NCBI GenBank assembly: GCA_001599295.1
Contig: BCGN01000011.1
Coordinates: 186,001-250,000 of the forward strand
Source: Sporopachydermia quercuum
Lineage: Eukaryota > Ascomycota > Sporopachydermiomycetes > Sporopachydermiales > Sporopachydermiaceae
DNA: 64,000 nucleotides
Direction: 5' to 3'
Shown here: in pieces, positions 34,904-44,876 of the stretch
Layout: every line of letters begins with the position of its first letter
Numbering within the stretch: position 1 is the stretch's first letter
Position numbers and translations under genes: made by a program
Notes under the pieces: model-generated
The model's input: only the letters and a program-made list of their open reading frames with translations
What the model was told of the DNA's origin: nothing
Databases searched by the model: none

Positions 34904-37900
34904 ATGTCATCTGTTGGCAAAAAGACATTCAAATCTCAATCCCTCAACAGTTTATTCAGGACCCCTGACTCCAATGGATCAAATGATTCAAAATCTAACC
35001 ACAATAATGACAAAGGCACTTCCTCACCCAGACCATCATTTTCAAGATTCAAGCCTGTGAAAACTATCTCATCTGCGTCTGGAACTTTGAAGCTCATCCC
35101 TTCAACATCACTTCCATCACGGGCGTTATCACCCTCAGGACCCAATTTGATTGTTTCCAAGGGAGGATCAAACAGCGCAAGTCCTATCCCTCGAACCAAC
35201 AACATTGATGTAAAATCCGACAACGAGTCTGTATGGAAAGTGGATAGGTCGAAAACTATAAATGATAGCCCAAATACTGANAAACAACAATATACTTTGA
35301 TGCCGCAACAAAAAGCAACTACGAAGCAAACGGATGAAGCTTCAAAATCATTAATGGAGTCAAAAAATACCTACATAATGATCACTGGAATGAACACAAT
35401 TTCCAAATCAAGTACCAATACGATTACAAATACTACAACAAACAAGAATGCAACCTCTATTATTCAAGATAATAATTATAGTACATCAACTACAATCTTC
35501 TCCAGTGATGGTAAAAAAGGACAACAATTTGATGCTGTTTCCAGTAAGGTCAATTGGGACGAGGATGAAGATTGGTCCAAAGTACAGATTAGTTTAGACT
35601 TTGATAAACCAATAGTCGCTCCAGAGAAAGAAAAGAAATACGAAAACCCCGTAAACGTGAACTCTTCGAAATCAAATAATACCAACATAGATAATACGGA
35701 GAAGGTTCAAAGTAACAGCACTTTTTTTTTGGAGCCTTCTACGCAACAACCGCAGGCAACACTGATACCTGTTCAATCATCTTCCAAAAATGCATGGAGC
35801 ACTTCTTTAACATCGAGAATACAGGTTGGGAAAAAAGAATCTTCCAGTACTAGCTCTGCTGTACCTGGTACCGTCAATACGACCGGTGAATCAGTCAAAA
35901 ACAATTATGAAACAGGAATGAAAGTCTCATCTCCAACTACCGTTAATGGCACTATTGTACAGGGCAACATTAATGGCGGTCAGTGGAATAGAAACCAACC
36001 ATCTCAAACACTTGACGATAAAATTCCTGCAAATCAGTACAATCGGATCCATTCTCCATTGAACCAAACTTCAAACGACAAAAGGCTTGCATTTTCTGAT
36101 TCAACATACAGATATCCGGATACGGCATCTTTACCAAGACAAGAGATATATAATCCTCAAAGTGGGAAATTAGAGGTAGTAGATATGAAAAATTACAATA
36201 CAAGAGATACTTTCCGAAGAAATGATATGCCTCATGATGTTATATCATCTGAGAACTCATCTAGAAACCCCAAGCATACACAAACACCCATTCTCAATGG
36301 CTCAGATATCCGAGAACGTGAACCGGTTCATACTTCTTCGGACAAACGACAAGAAAAAGACTCGTCAGAGGGTATCAAAGGCCGATATGATGTGAATCAT
36401 ATTTTAGAAGAACATGACAGAATCATGAAGGAATCAGTGGAACGTGCCAAACAAAGAAAAAACGACTTTGCGCGGCAAGAGCAAGAGAAACGAAAGCAAC
36501 ACCGAAATTCATTTTCAAGCAATGGTTTGTCAAACACTACTATAAGCAATGGCCGCCATTATGAAAATGAGCACATAGCAACTGAAGCACACAGTTCTAA
36601 CAGTGATGTTGTTGACGCCAGAAACAAAACAAACCCTTGGCTAATTTCCACGAGTTCACAATTATGGAGTAATAATTCTACTAACCGATCCTTCGCTGAA
36701 GATTTGATTATGGGCGAAAATGAATCAGACAACATGCAAGTTGATACTGAAGGAGGTGAACATGAATTTTCTGATGNTTCATCTTTGAAATCCACATCAC
36801 CTAATTCTGGCGAACTCAGCACCGGCACCAGGGGTCACTCAAGGTTTTTCCCATCCCAGTTTACGTCACCCAGATCTAATAGTAACATGAATCATCTCGC
36901 GAGCCCAAAACCTGGAAACCTATATGGCAAAGAACCTCGCAGTAAGAGCGCTAGTTCAACACCTATGATACATAACTCCGTGCAATTCAGCCGAAATTTC
37001 GACAGNAAGAATACAAGCAACGAGTTTTCAGCAGAGAACGGCGTTTACAGATTTGATTCAAAATTTCATGACCAACAATTTGGACGTTCCAGAAATTTTC
37101 TTCTTGAAAGAAGTAATGTAGGCAGAATCTATCGTACCGATAATACGAATAGCAATAACAATGATAATGAAACAGGACTTGATACTTCAAATCGCAATAA
37201 AAGAAATGTAATTGACGGAAGTTCCTCGAGCTCTCTTCATCGGGACAGAGAGTTTATGCCATCTGTTAATATGGTTCTTCTTGGTTCAAAAGATGATCAC
37301 CTGAATTTTCATAATCATAAAAAGCATAACGATTTGAATACCCAAAGGTATCACGATGTTTTAGATCAAATGGATGTGAAATTTGGTTCACTGGGAATGA
37401 AATCACCCGGGGAGAAATTATTAAATTCTCGTGAGAGGCATATAGTACCCTCTTCCCTTGGAATCTCTGAACATAGTATTAACTTGGATAGATTCATGAG
37501 TACTCCTTCCTCAAAACCGCCACTTTCACATGCTATTGGAGGTTTACCGATCCCTATTCCTCCAATTGTAAGTACTGATTTTAACGACTTAGGAGGTCGG
37601 CATAGTTTGGGTTCTCTAGAATCCGAATTTAATCTTCAATCAATCACACCCAGAGAAGATTCAGATGATGCTAGCATGCAAGGGTTATCTAGTCCATTGA
37701 TGGGTACACTGATAGCTAGTATTGATCAAAGCCTAAATGAAGGGTCTGTATTGAAAACACGAAGTTCTGAGATTGATATGTTGCTGAAACGAGAAACCGA
37801 AAGTCTTAATAGTAATGGAGGCTTAGATTATTCGGTGAATGTTTCAGACTCCTGTATATCTTTATCTGATGAGGTTTCAAGTGATGAAATAGTATTGAAT

Positions 37901-38335
37901 CAAGATATGGAACAGTCTTTGACACATCCAGAAGGTTTCGCAAGTAGTTTTTGCAAAAGAGAAAGACCTGGTGTTGGTTACATGTTTGTTCGAGAATTAC
38001 AACCTAAATTAAATAGCATGGGTGTTGAAATTCTTGTTTCATTCCCAGGGGTAGAAATATATGAGGAAGATAAACAACAAAATTTGAAAAACTCATTAGA
38101 TGCTAACTCAAAACTGACGACGATACCCGGAGAGTTCACTCACGAAAACACAATATCGGTGTTCTTCTCATTTGCTAACTTCGAAGGGAGATTCGGGGGC
38201 TTAAAGATTACGAAGAATAATAAGAGTTCAAGCCATGGAAGCGCTGGTTTGAAAAATCAGAAATCGGTTCGCTCAGGCCCCACAGACGGTATTTCAAAGA
38301 ATATGTTACGCCTGAAGAATACAAGACAAGGCTAG
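34904..38335 (+). CDS. Large Ser/Asn-rich protein, function not recognised
   Basis: This encodes 1143 residues, mostly disordered and rich in Ser, Asn, Thr and Lys. The start (MSSVGKKTFKSQSLNSLFRT) loosely resembles the beginning of PRRC2/BAT2 N-terminal proteins, and a WDEDEDWSKV patch lies near residue 220. A charged helix (HILEEHDRIMKESVERAKQR, about 497-516, with basic sequence after it) is the only strongly structured segment, probably a coiled coil. A more ordered C-terminal section contains GVGYMFVRELQPKLNSMG. There are no membrane spans. The long uninterrupted frame and dense codon structure make it a real gene. The PRRC2 resemblance is weak and I would not transfer a function from it. 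Three Ns lie in the frame. Confidence 0.75.
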   Translation: MSSVGKKTFKSQSLNSLFRTPDSNGSNDSKSNHNNDKGTSSPRPSFSRFKPVKTISSASGTLKLIPSTSLPSRALSPSGPNLIVSKGGSNSASPIPRTNNIDVKSDNESVWKVDRSKTINDSPNTXKQQYTLMPQQKATTKQTDEASKSLMESKNTYIMITGMNTISKSSTNTITNTTTNKNATSIIQDNNYSTSTTIFSSDGKKGQQFDAVSSKVNWDEDEDWSKVQISLDFDKPIVAPEKEKKYENPVNVNSSKSNNTNIDNTEKVQSNSTFFLEPSTQQPQATLIPVQSSSKNAWSTSLTSRIQVGKKESSSTSSAVPGTVNTTGESVKNNYETGMKVSSPTTVNGTIVQGNINGGQWNRNQPSQTLDDKIPANQYNRIHSPLNQTSNDKRLAFSDSTYRYPDTASLPRQEIYNPQSGKLEVVDMKNYNTRDTFRRNDMPHDVISSENSSRNPKHTQTPILNGSDIREREPVHTSSDKRQEKDSSEGIKGRYDVNHILEEHDRIMKESVERAKQRKNDFARQEQEKRKQHRNSFSSNGLSNTTISNGRHYENEHIATEAHSSNSDVVDARNKTNPWLISTSSQLWSNNSTNRSFAEDLIMGENESDNMQVDTEGGEHEFSDXSSLKSTSPNSGELSTGTRGHSRFFPSQFTSPRSNSNMNHLASPKPGNLYGKEPRSKSASSTPMIHNSVQFSRNFDXKNTSNEFSAENGVYRFDSKFHDQQFGRSRNFLLERSNVGRIYRTDNTNSNNNDNETGLDTSNRNKRNVIDGSSSSSLHRDREFMPSVNMVLLGSKDDHLNFHNHKKHNDLNTQRYHDVLDQMDVKFGSLGMKSPGEKLLNSRERHIVPSSLGISEHSINLDRFMSTPSSKPPLSHAIGGLPIPIPPIVSTDFNDLGGRHSLGSLESEFNLQSITPREDSDDASMQGLSSPLMGTLIASIDQSLNEGSVLKTRSSEIDMLLKRETESLNSNGGLDYSVNVSDSCISLSDEVSSDEIVLNQDMEQSLTHPEGFASSFCKRERPGVGYMFVRELQPKLNSMGVEILVSFPGVEIYEEDKQQNLKNSLDANSKLTTIPGEFTHENTISVFFSFANFEGRFGGLKITKNNKSSSHGSAGLKNQKSVRSGPTDGISKNMLRLKNTRQG

Positions 38336-38760
38336 TAGATAAAAATATATACTACTGATTTACAAATCACAATTCGAGTGATCATAATAAAATAATATAT
38401 ATATGTAGATGAACTAAAATGATTATTAGCGGGTTCAATTGGGTCAAAAGTGGGAGGCAAGTATGCCCCTGTATCACATTTCGAAAAAGTCTGATGTCTA
38501 CTTTTGATAGCTAAACTCATATATATTCAACATTTATTTAGTAGACAGACAACATTATTCCTCATATTATTAACTAGATAATGCCCGCCGAATAAGACGA
38601 AACTCAAAGACCATCCATCCTGAATCAAAGAAAGCACAACAAAAATATAAAAAATAGAAACATGTGCGAATAAATTCATAAGCCACGATAAAGGTTTCAG
38701 GAAAACCACCTAAACCAAGTTACTATATCAAATAAACAATTCAAACGTAATTGAATGCGT
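38336..38760. other. Convergent 3' region upstream of PRB1's stop
   Basis: These 425 bases lie between the convergent Ser/Asn-rich gene and PRB1. No feature is recognised in them. Confidence 0.55.
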
Positions 38761-40383
38761 TTAGAGGATTCCAGCAATTAGTTGGTCAATATCATGAATT
38801 AGATTTTGTCCAAATGATTCAATGTCACCCAAAGCTTTGTGACCAGCACTGACTAAATTTTTGATTTTGTTATCCTTCTTGTCTTCAGAATCACCATCAG
38901 AATCGGCAGACCAGAACTCAGAAATATTTTGTCCTCCACCATTGAAAACAAGAACATTAGGTGTATCTTCTGGTAAGTCACTCAAGACACCGGGTGTACC
39001 ATAAGCAATTAAATTNTTCTTAAGTTGAGCTGGTGAAATGGATCCTTTAGTTGAAAACTCAGAATCACTAGATGGTTGTAAAGATAGATAGTATGCAAGT
39101 AATCCACAAACATGGGGGGAAGCCATGGAAGTTCCAGACAAAATGGCAGTGGCGGATTCAGAACCAATATAAGTGGACAAAATGTTTAAACCAGGTGCAA
39201 AGATATCGACACACTTGCCATAATTAGAGAAATATGCTCTATCATCAGACAAAGTGGAAGCACCTACAGTGATAGCATTAGCAGCTGCAGCCGGAGAATA
39301 ATTACAAGCATCAGCATTGTCATTTCCAGCGGCAACAGCGAAATGAACACCAGCCTTAACGGCCGCATTGACAGCTAGATCTAAAGCAGGAGATTTCCCG
39401 CCACCTAAAGACATATTAGCAGTCGAACCCTTAAAGTTCTTACCACTTTCAGATTCCTTTTTGTGAGCAGCAACAGTCCATTCAACACCCTTGACAACGT
39501 CAGACATCGAACCAGATCCATTAGATTTCAAAACCTTGACCGCAACAAGCTTGGCCTTTTTCGCGATACCATATGTTTTTCCAGCAATAGTACCAGAACA
39601 GTGGGAACCATGTCCATTTCCATCGACGTCCTCATCATCAGCAGGGATAGTTTTTCCCCAATGTGCTCTTCCTTCGAAATCTTTATGCTCAATATTGATA
39701 CCAGTATCTACGACATAAGCAGTGACACCATCTCCACCTTCATTGTCGTACAAATACTTATTGAAAGATCCAAGGTTCAATGGGGCTCTGTGAGACACTC
39801 TAGCAAGACCCCAGGGAGCATCTATCTCTGTGGCGAAGTCAGATGCAGTAACTTCAGAGTCATGCTCAACAAAAGCAACATCAGGATGAGATCTGATAAT
39901 GTCAATTGTGGAAGGTAAAAACTTTCCCGAATAGCCAATTAGGTTATCATTGATGTTGAAGAAATCCTTAACACCACTAAATGAACCATCAGACAAGAAT
40001 TCATGATCAGGGGTAACATCACGAAGCATTGCGATGGCATCATTATGGACAGTCTCAATCCATTGCTTATGGAAATCAATTTGAGATTTCTCAAGGTTAC
40101 TCTTCAAAACAATGATGAATGAATCTTTGATCACTCTGTTTGCGGCAGTTTCTGATGTAACCAATGGGGCGCCTTGTTCGGGTAATCCAAGTCTAGCTTG
40201 CTCTTTGTCTAAACTATGGTGCTCGTCTTTTGATGTTCTGATATCGATATCAGAAAAAATATCAGCAATTTCTTGAGCATTATTTTCATCAATTGTTGGA
40301 ATAACCAATGCAGCGGCTACGCTAGCAAGAGCGGTCACAGAAAGAGCAGTAGAGTACTTCATTTTAATTCCTCTTGGAGGCAA
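38761..40383 (-). CDS. PRB1: Vacuolar subtilisin-like protease, proteinase B
   Basis: This encodes 540 residues from the first ATG. The second Met (codon 8, at 40362) starts a classic signal peptide, MKYSTALSVTALASVAAALV, and has an A-rich context, so it is the likelier start (533 residues). An inhibitor I9 propeptide follows (SFIIVLKSN to DVAFVEHDSEV). The peptidase S8 domain has the catalytic triad Asp226 (VVDTGIN), His258 (GNGHGSHC) and Ser419 (SGTSMASP), with oxyanion Asn354 (AAGND), numbered from the first ATG. Family knowledge: the proenzyme is matured in the vacuole and activates other vacuolar hydrolases. A short C-terminal extension, also typical of Prb1, follows the protease domain. 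One N lies near the C-terminus. Confidence 0.95.
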   Translation of the reverse strand: MPPRGIKMKYSTALSVTALASVAAALVIPTIDENNAQEIADIFSDIDIRTSKDEHHSLDKEQARLGLPEQGAPLVTSETAANRVIKDSFIIVLKSNLEKSQIDFHKQWIETVHNDAIAMLRDVTPDHEFLSDGSFSGVKDFFNINDNLIGYSGKFLPSTIDIIRSHPDVAFVEHDSEVTASDFATEIDAPWGLARVSHRAPLNLGSFNKYLYDNEGGDGVTAYVVDTGINIEHKDFEGRAHWGKTIPADDEDVDGNGHGSHCSGTIAGKTYGIAKKAKLVAVKVLKSNGSGSMSDVVKGVEWTVAAHKKESESGKNFKGSTANMSLGGGKSPALDLAVNAAVKAGVHFAVAAGNDNADACNYSPAAAANAITVGASTLSDDRAYFSNYGKCVDIFAPGLNILSTYIGSESATAILSGTSMASPHVCGLLAYYLSLQPSSDSEFSTKGSISPAQLKXNLIAYGTPGVLSDLPEDTPNVLVFNGGGQNISEFWSADSDGDSEDKKDNKIKNLVSAGHKALGDIESFGQNLIHDIDQLIAGIL

Positions 40384-40495
40384 ACTAATAAAAAGGGATG
40401 TCTAAGAAAATAAAGAATCCCACAATTCGAAGAGAAATAGTAGTTCAATTATATAATAAGTAAATTTCAGTAGAAATCGAAGATAGGTGTCTGAT

Positions 40496-40503
40496 TATTT
40501 ATA
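40496..40503 (-). promoter_or_regulatory. TATA box of PRB1
   Basis: TATAAATA on the minus strand lies 113 bases upstream of the first PRB1 ATG and about 134 upstream of the preferred second ATG, a normal distance for a yeast promoter. Confidence 0.45.
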
Positions 40504-40748
40504 AGAATTAACAAGTAGTTTGATAGTTGAATTAAAGGCTATCACAAGATGTGATGAAGAGGAAGAAAGAGAGGCACTTGATAAGAAAGTATGAGATAAG
40601 AAATCCAGAGCAAGTATTTTAAGGAGGGGGTTTCCAATTAAAGGTTATAGTCATTCCGTANTACATGTGATAATATAACACGTAAACTTAATTTGTAGTA
40701 AATTGAACTATATTATATGGTGAACTAAACTGACTGATAAGTGATTTA

Positions 40749-41234
40749 TCAGTAGCATTCAGCGTGACTTAATGTGACAGAAGAATTCTGAAGCGGCCCA
40801 ATGTCTCGCGTATGTGGTATGACAAACATGCTATTAAATTGCTGCCAGAGAGGATAAGGAACGATCAATGAAATACAAGAGAATTGTCTTGCAGTACAGA
40901 ATATGTGGAAAGAAAGTTTGTTAATTACTTCATATTCACAGCTCATTATTGTATAAACCGCAAGTAAAGTCGTAATTAAAATACAAGACTGAAAAATAGA
41001 GAACAATGACTTGATTAACTTGATTAGAAATAAACGTAAAACGTATGAGACTGATTTACATAATAGTAGATAAGGGCTGGCCACCATTTGTATGATGATG
41101 TATATGTTGGGAATGCCATAAAAAAAAAAAAAACTCGAGNTTATCGTAACTGGATTGGAAGCATACAAAGAAGTTAACGCCACAGTTACATTTGCTTCAT
41201 TAAGGACAGTTTCATACAAGTAGATTGATGCCAT
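40749..41234 (-). CDS. Doubtful 161-residue hydrophobic ORF
   Basis: This is an uninterrupted ATG frame of 161 codons inside the PRB1-UTP23 intergenic region, with several hydrophobic stretches (for example QSCILITTLLAVYTIM). It is longer than expected by chance in AT-rich spacer. However, it contains one N, is read through a 14-base homopolymer and matches no family I know. Its AT-rich codons for Phe, Leu and Ile are what random sequence would give. I keep it only as a candidate. Confidence 0.2.
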   Translation of the reverse strand: MASIYLYETVLNEANVTVALTSLYASNPVTIXSSFFFFYGIPNIYIIIQMVASPYLLLCKSVSYVLRLFLIKLIKSLFSIFQSCILITTLLAVYTIMSCEYEVINKLSFHIFCTARQFSCISLIVPYPLWQQFNSMFVIPHTRDIGPLQNSSVTLSHAECY

Positions 41235-41618
41235 TGATTTCTATTCTTTTGGGTTACTTACGTTATTGTAATCGGATCAGAAGGCAAGCATCATTATGCA
41301 TGACATTAGGACATTTCACGGATCAGACAGACGTTGGGACTAGAGACAAATGAAGGATGGAAATCGTATCACATGTATTAAGACCTCTAATGAGACAGAG
41401 ACAGTTGTTGATAACGTAATCAACAAAGGTGTTTTTCTCTGATAAGTAGAAAAGGATCTATGTATTACAAAAAAATTCTTTCTATGCGAACTGCGAACAA
41501 TCGACAGTTTACAGGTGAGATTCTTTTTTAGGATTTCTTCGATATGAAATCAATGAATTAATGGAAAAATAGTGTTTAAAGAAGAAGGCTAAAAGATCAG
41601 TATCTAATCACCATCAAA

Positions 41619-42577
41619 ATGAGACAAAAAAGGGCAAAGAATTACAGGAAGCAAATGTCCACATATCATATGACATTCAAGTTTCGAGAGCCTTACCAAG
41701 TAATATTTGATGACCAAGTAGTTGAAGAGGCTTTGAAATGTAGCTTTGACCTTCTAAAAGGTGTTAAAAGAACAATACAAGGTGAATTTAAGCCAAGTAT
41801 GTTATTTTCGAACTCTTTTGGCTCGCATTGTGACTTACCTTATATTAACTTACTCTCCTAGTGATTACTCAATGTGCTATGCAAGCGCTTTATAAGAAGG
41901 ATAATCAATCTGCAATTTCTCTTGCTAAAACATTTGAAAGACGAAGATGTAACCATCAACCATCAGATCCATTACATCCTTCTCAGTGTATTCATGCCAT
42001 TACTAATATTGATGGAACCAACAAACATCGTTACATCGTAGCTACACAAGATATGCGTCTAAGAAAGCGACTAAGAAGTATTCCAGGTGTTCCATTGATT
42101 TATATGTACAGATCTGTGATGTTAATGGAACCAATTAGTCCAATTACAGCGAAAGTTAGAGATGACGTCGAAGAAGGGAAATTGACCAGTGGGTTAAACG
42201 CTATAAACGGACAATTAAAACGACCAAATGACGAAGACAATGAAGATCAAAAGCCAAAGAAGAAGCGAAAAGGACCGAAAGAACCCAATCCTTTGAGTGT
42301 TAAAAGAGCTAAGAAGAAAGACGAAGAAGAACAAGAGAGTAAGGGAGATGCAGATGAAACTAATGGACAGAATGAACAACGAACAAAAAGTATTAGAAGG
42401 AAAAGATCTCATAAGAAAAGTCAACCTAAAAGCGTTAACGAAGAAAGATTGCAACTGATAAGTGAAGAATCACAGAGAAGCGANATAACTCAGAAGGAAA
42501 AGAAAAACATTGATATCGATAATTGTTCACTCGAGTCTGGTTGGAATGAGGAGATAGCAACCACTGAGGCATCTTGA
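41619..42577 (+). CDS. UTP23: rRNA-processing protein Utp23, two exons
   Basis: The exons are 41619-41796 and 41862-42577, giving 297 residues. Utp23 is a small-subunit processome component with a PIN-like fold, needed for release of the snR30 snoRNA. The start MRQKRAKNYRKQMSTYHMTF is nearly identical to the yeast protein. After splicing the frame reads GEFKPMITQCAMQALYKK, then the zinc-finger region FERRRCNHQPSDPLHPSQCI and NKHRYIVATQDMRLRKRLR, as in the family. The C-terminus is a Lys-rich low-complexity tail containing the conserved GPKEPNPLSVKRAKKK. The intron splits the Met codon (A|TG). S. cerevisiae Utp23 has 254 residues and no intron; the difference is in the tail. Confidence 0.95.
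41797..41861 (+). other. UTP23 intron, 65 nt
   Basis: The donor is GTATGT, TATTAAC the branch motif and CTCCTAG the acceptor. Confidence 0.9.
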
Positions 42578-43179
42578 ACAAAGATAAAATTCATAGATAA
42601 TAAAAGTAAAAATATATATTATGTATTAGCTAACCTTCAGGATGTCGAATTGATTTTTTCTTTATATCACATAAAAGTATTTTAGAGCATTAAAGTCAAT
42701 TTTTTATTTGTTCGAATGCTTTATTGGTCTGGATATGAATAATGTAGGGCATACATACCTTTCGTCTCCTCTCACATAGTGAGATCACGTGAACATTCAC
42801 TTTCTTTGCTGAATTGACTGAGTGAAATTTTATGGAGAACCTTCTTCCAATTCTTATATTTCTCTATTTATGTTTGACTCAAGAGTTATAATACTAATAA
42901 CTAGTGTTGTACCGACCTGATCAAAGCAGAACAAATATTCGAATACAAATAAGGGATATAGGTCTCACTCCATTAGGATTATTTGTTAGCTATTGTGATC
43001 TCGTTAAGATTGTAGGTATGAACAATAACCTAGAGTACCACCAAGCATTTAGTCCCTTTCATTCTGTTAAGTGAATGCGAAGTATAAATTAAAGGTTTGG
43101 TTCGATTGAATATTTAACAAAAGATCCTAATTTATAGTATCATTAGTGACAATATTGAGGAGCAATTTACACATTCAGT
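42578..43179. promoter_or_regulatory. Upstream region of the GEP7-like gene
   Basis: These 602 bases lie between UTP23 and the next plus-strand gene. A CACGTG E-box is at 42786-42791, about 390 bases before the start codon; nothing else is recognised. Confidence 0.4.
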
Positions 43180-43920
43180 ATGACCATTAAGTTTGCTGCG
43201 TCGAATCAAAAAGCGGTACAAAAATCTTGTCTAGCTTTGCGTAAAACTGCGATATCTCACGGCAATAGACATATTGGCACTCAATCAGGCAATCCCCTTT
43301 ACAGAGAAAAGGCAACAGATATAAGACCAGGACTTAGTGCAACACAGGATGATAGAAGACGTATACGGACACAGCAACGGTATTCTCCTAGAGATCTGTT
43401 GGATGCGGTTATTTCTGAAAATGCAGCCGCTGAATCCATAGATGTACTGCCAATAGTAAAGGACCCGGTAAGGTTATTTTCTAAACTAGACTGGCTACAA
43501 CAGAGTCAAGTCATAGATTATGTTAGGCAGGAACTTAAGAAAGATTGGAGTAAAGTGTCTGATGATGTAAAGAGGACTGCGTATGTCATCAATTTTGGAA
43601 ATTGGGGTCCAAGGAAAGATTCTTCTCCTGACGAAGAATTCAATGTTCTAGCGAAAGCTGCACCGCCTACGAATAAACACCAAATAGTCAATGAGTTAAA
43701 GCTAGAAAGAAAAGTCTCTAAGGAATCCAATAAGTCACAATCAAAAGACATTTACAGCATCTTCTTGGGAGTTTTTATTGTGATAATAAGTTTATTCGGG
43801 TTTGGGAAAGATTACGTTTCAAATACTACGGAAACTGTTGAGTTAATGAAAAGAGTTAATAAATTAAAAATTGAAGATGAAAAAAATGAGGCAAGACAAC
43901 AGAAGAATGGTATGAATTGA
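43180..43920 (+). CDS. Mitochondrial GEP7-like protein with Cox5/COX4-type signature
   Basis: This 246-residue protein has a basic N-terminus suited to mitochondrial import (ALRKTAISHGNRHIG). A block at about 105-148 reads KLDWLQQSQVIDYVRQELKK, then DWSKVSDDVKRTAYVINFG and WGPR. That pattern (W..LS...K.A.Y...FG..GPR) is shared by cytochrome c oxidase subunit IV/Cox5 and by Gep7, a yeast protein of unknown function that interacts genetically with prohibitins. One membrane span (about 191-207, IFLGVFIVIISLFGFG) and a charged C-terminal helix follow. Cox5 itself is about 150 residues, so the length fits Gep7 (287) better. Function is not known from the sequence. Confidence 0.6.
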   Translation: MTIKFAASNQKAVQKSCLALRKTAISHGNRHIGTQSGNPLYREKATDIRPGLSATQDDRRRIRTQQRYSPRDLLDAVISENAAAESIDVLPIVKDPVRLFSKLDWLQQSQVIDYVRQELKKDWSKVSDDVKRTAYVINFGNWGPRKDSSPDEEFNVLAKAAPPTNKHQIVNELKLERKVSKESNKSQSKDIYSIFLGVFIVIISLFGFGKDYVSNTTETVELMKRVNKLKIEDEKNEARQQKNGMN

Positions 43921-44334
43921 TCGTTTTTCATGAAGATATTACTATTGGTCAATAAGAATTAGCATGGTATGTATATATGAATGAATAAACCATTTGTGAA
44001 TTTGGGGAGAAAGTTCCTGATTTTTTGTTGTAGAAAGCTTGCCAAATTCAATAAACCAGAATGTAAATAGTATTCAGAAGGACCAAAATCCAATAAAGTA
44101 CTTGTGATTAACTCAATTAAGTTAGTTCTCTGGAAGTATATGATGACAGGGTTTTCACTCACGGCAATAATCTCCCAATATTACAGAATATTTGGATTTA
44201 TTATTTGTTTTCATCTAAGTCAAACAGTGACTCTATTCTCTGTAGTTAATGTAACCTTCATCACCTTCATCACCTTCATCACCTTCAAACAAGTGACACA
44301 GTAGCTCTACTGCATCCTACCTTCAAACGAAGCA
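43921..44334. other. Convergent 3' region of the GEP7-like gene and RAD6
   Basis: These 414 bases lie between two convergent genes. A 9-base tandem repeat lies at 44254-44287; nothing else is seen. Confidence 0.55.
44254..44287. repeat. 9-bp tandem repeat, nearly four copies
   Basis: ACCTTCATC is repeated three times and then begins a fourth copy, about 50 bases from the RAD6 stop codon. Confidence 0.9.
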
Positions 44335-44876
44335 TCACTCTTCCCAACTTTTTTCCACCGTTTCCCGCACTTTCTTAATATACTGGCTTCTGTGGTCTTT
44401 ATATAAATTTGCAGCTTCAACATTGGCTGGACTCGAAGTATTTGGATCATTCAGCAGACTCTGAATAGAGGTGAGAATGCTAGCCACGTCATATGTAGGA
44501 CTCCATCGATTTTGTAAAATATCTAAACATAAGTCACCAGATTTATAAACATTTGGATGAAACATTGNTGATATAAACTTCACTGTTGGTGGTGTATTGG
44601 GGTACTGTTCATCGAAGTTCAAAACCAGACGGAAAGTCCCGTCTTCGAACGGAGTATCCGCTGGCCCAATGATCACGGCATTCCAAACCATCACATTGTC
44701 AGCTACGGGTGACGCAGAAACTCCGGCTGGTGAGTCCTGCTGTATGCGCTTGAGAAATCTGTTAGTTTGACTTCTTTATGGACATGCATAACATTAACAA
44801 AACATTAAATTGTCAATGAGTTGATCTTACTTACTTTGAAATCCCGCATTAATCTTCTACGCGCTGATGTTGACAT
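44335..44876 (-). CDS. RAD6: Ubiquitin-conjugating enzyme E2 Rad6, two exons
   Basis: The exons are 44835-44876 and 44335-44748, giving 151 residues. Rad6 ubiquitinates histone H2B (with Bre1), PCNA (with Rad18) and N-degron substrates (with Ubr1). The start [14 protein letters not shown] joins [18 protein letters not shown] across the intron, as conserved in all Rad6/UBE2A proteins. The HPN motif ([16 protein letters not shown]) holds the catalytic Cys88, the same number as in S. cerevisiae. It ends VEKSWEE, so it lacks the acidic tail of S. cerevisiae Rad6 (172 residues), like S. pombe Rhp6 (151). One N lies just before MFHPN. Two CTG codons at SLL show that CUG means Leu here. Confidence 0.97.
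44749..44834 (-). other. RAD6 intron, 86 nt, AAG acceptor
   Basis: The donor is GTAAGT, AACTAAC the branch motif and TCTCAAG the acceptor. Using the next CAG would remove the invariant R-x-Q residues of Rad6, so AAG is strongly favoured. Confidence 0.88.

Larger units (their letters stand above)
40384..41618. other. Divergent intergenic region of PRB1 and UTP23
   Basis: These 1.2 kb hold both promoters. A TATA box for PRB1 is marked separately, as is one long frame of doubtful coding value. A run of 14 A residues at 41120-41133 is followed directly by CTCGAG. Confidence 0.5.

Noticed and set aside
41120-41139. Run of A followed by CTCGAG, resembling an oligo-dT cloning linker
   Set aside because: One A run next to a common six-base palindrome is expected by chance in AT-rich DNA, and the flanks are continuous spacer.
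43180-43920. The GEP7-like gene as COX5 itself
   Set aside because: The W..LS...K.A.Y...FG..GPR block is shared, but the protein is about 100 residues too long and lacks the rest of the Cox5 pattern.
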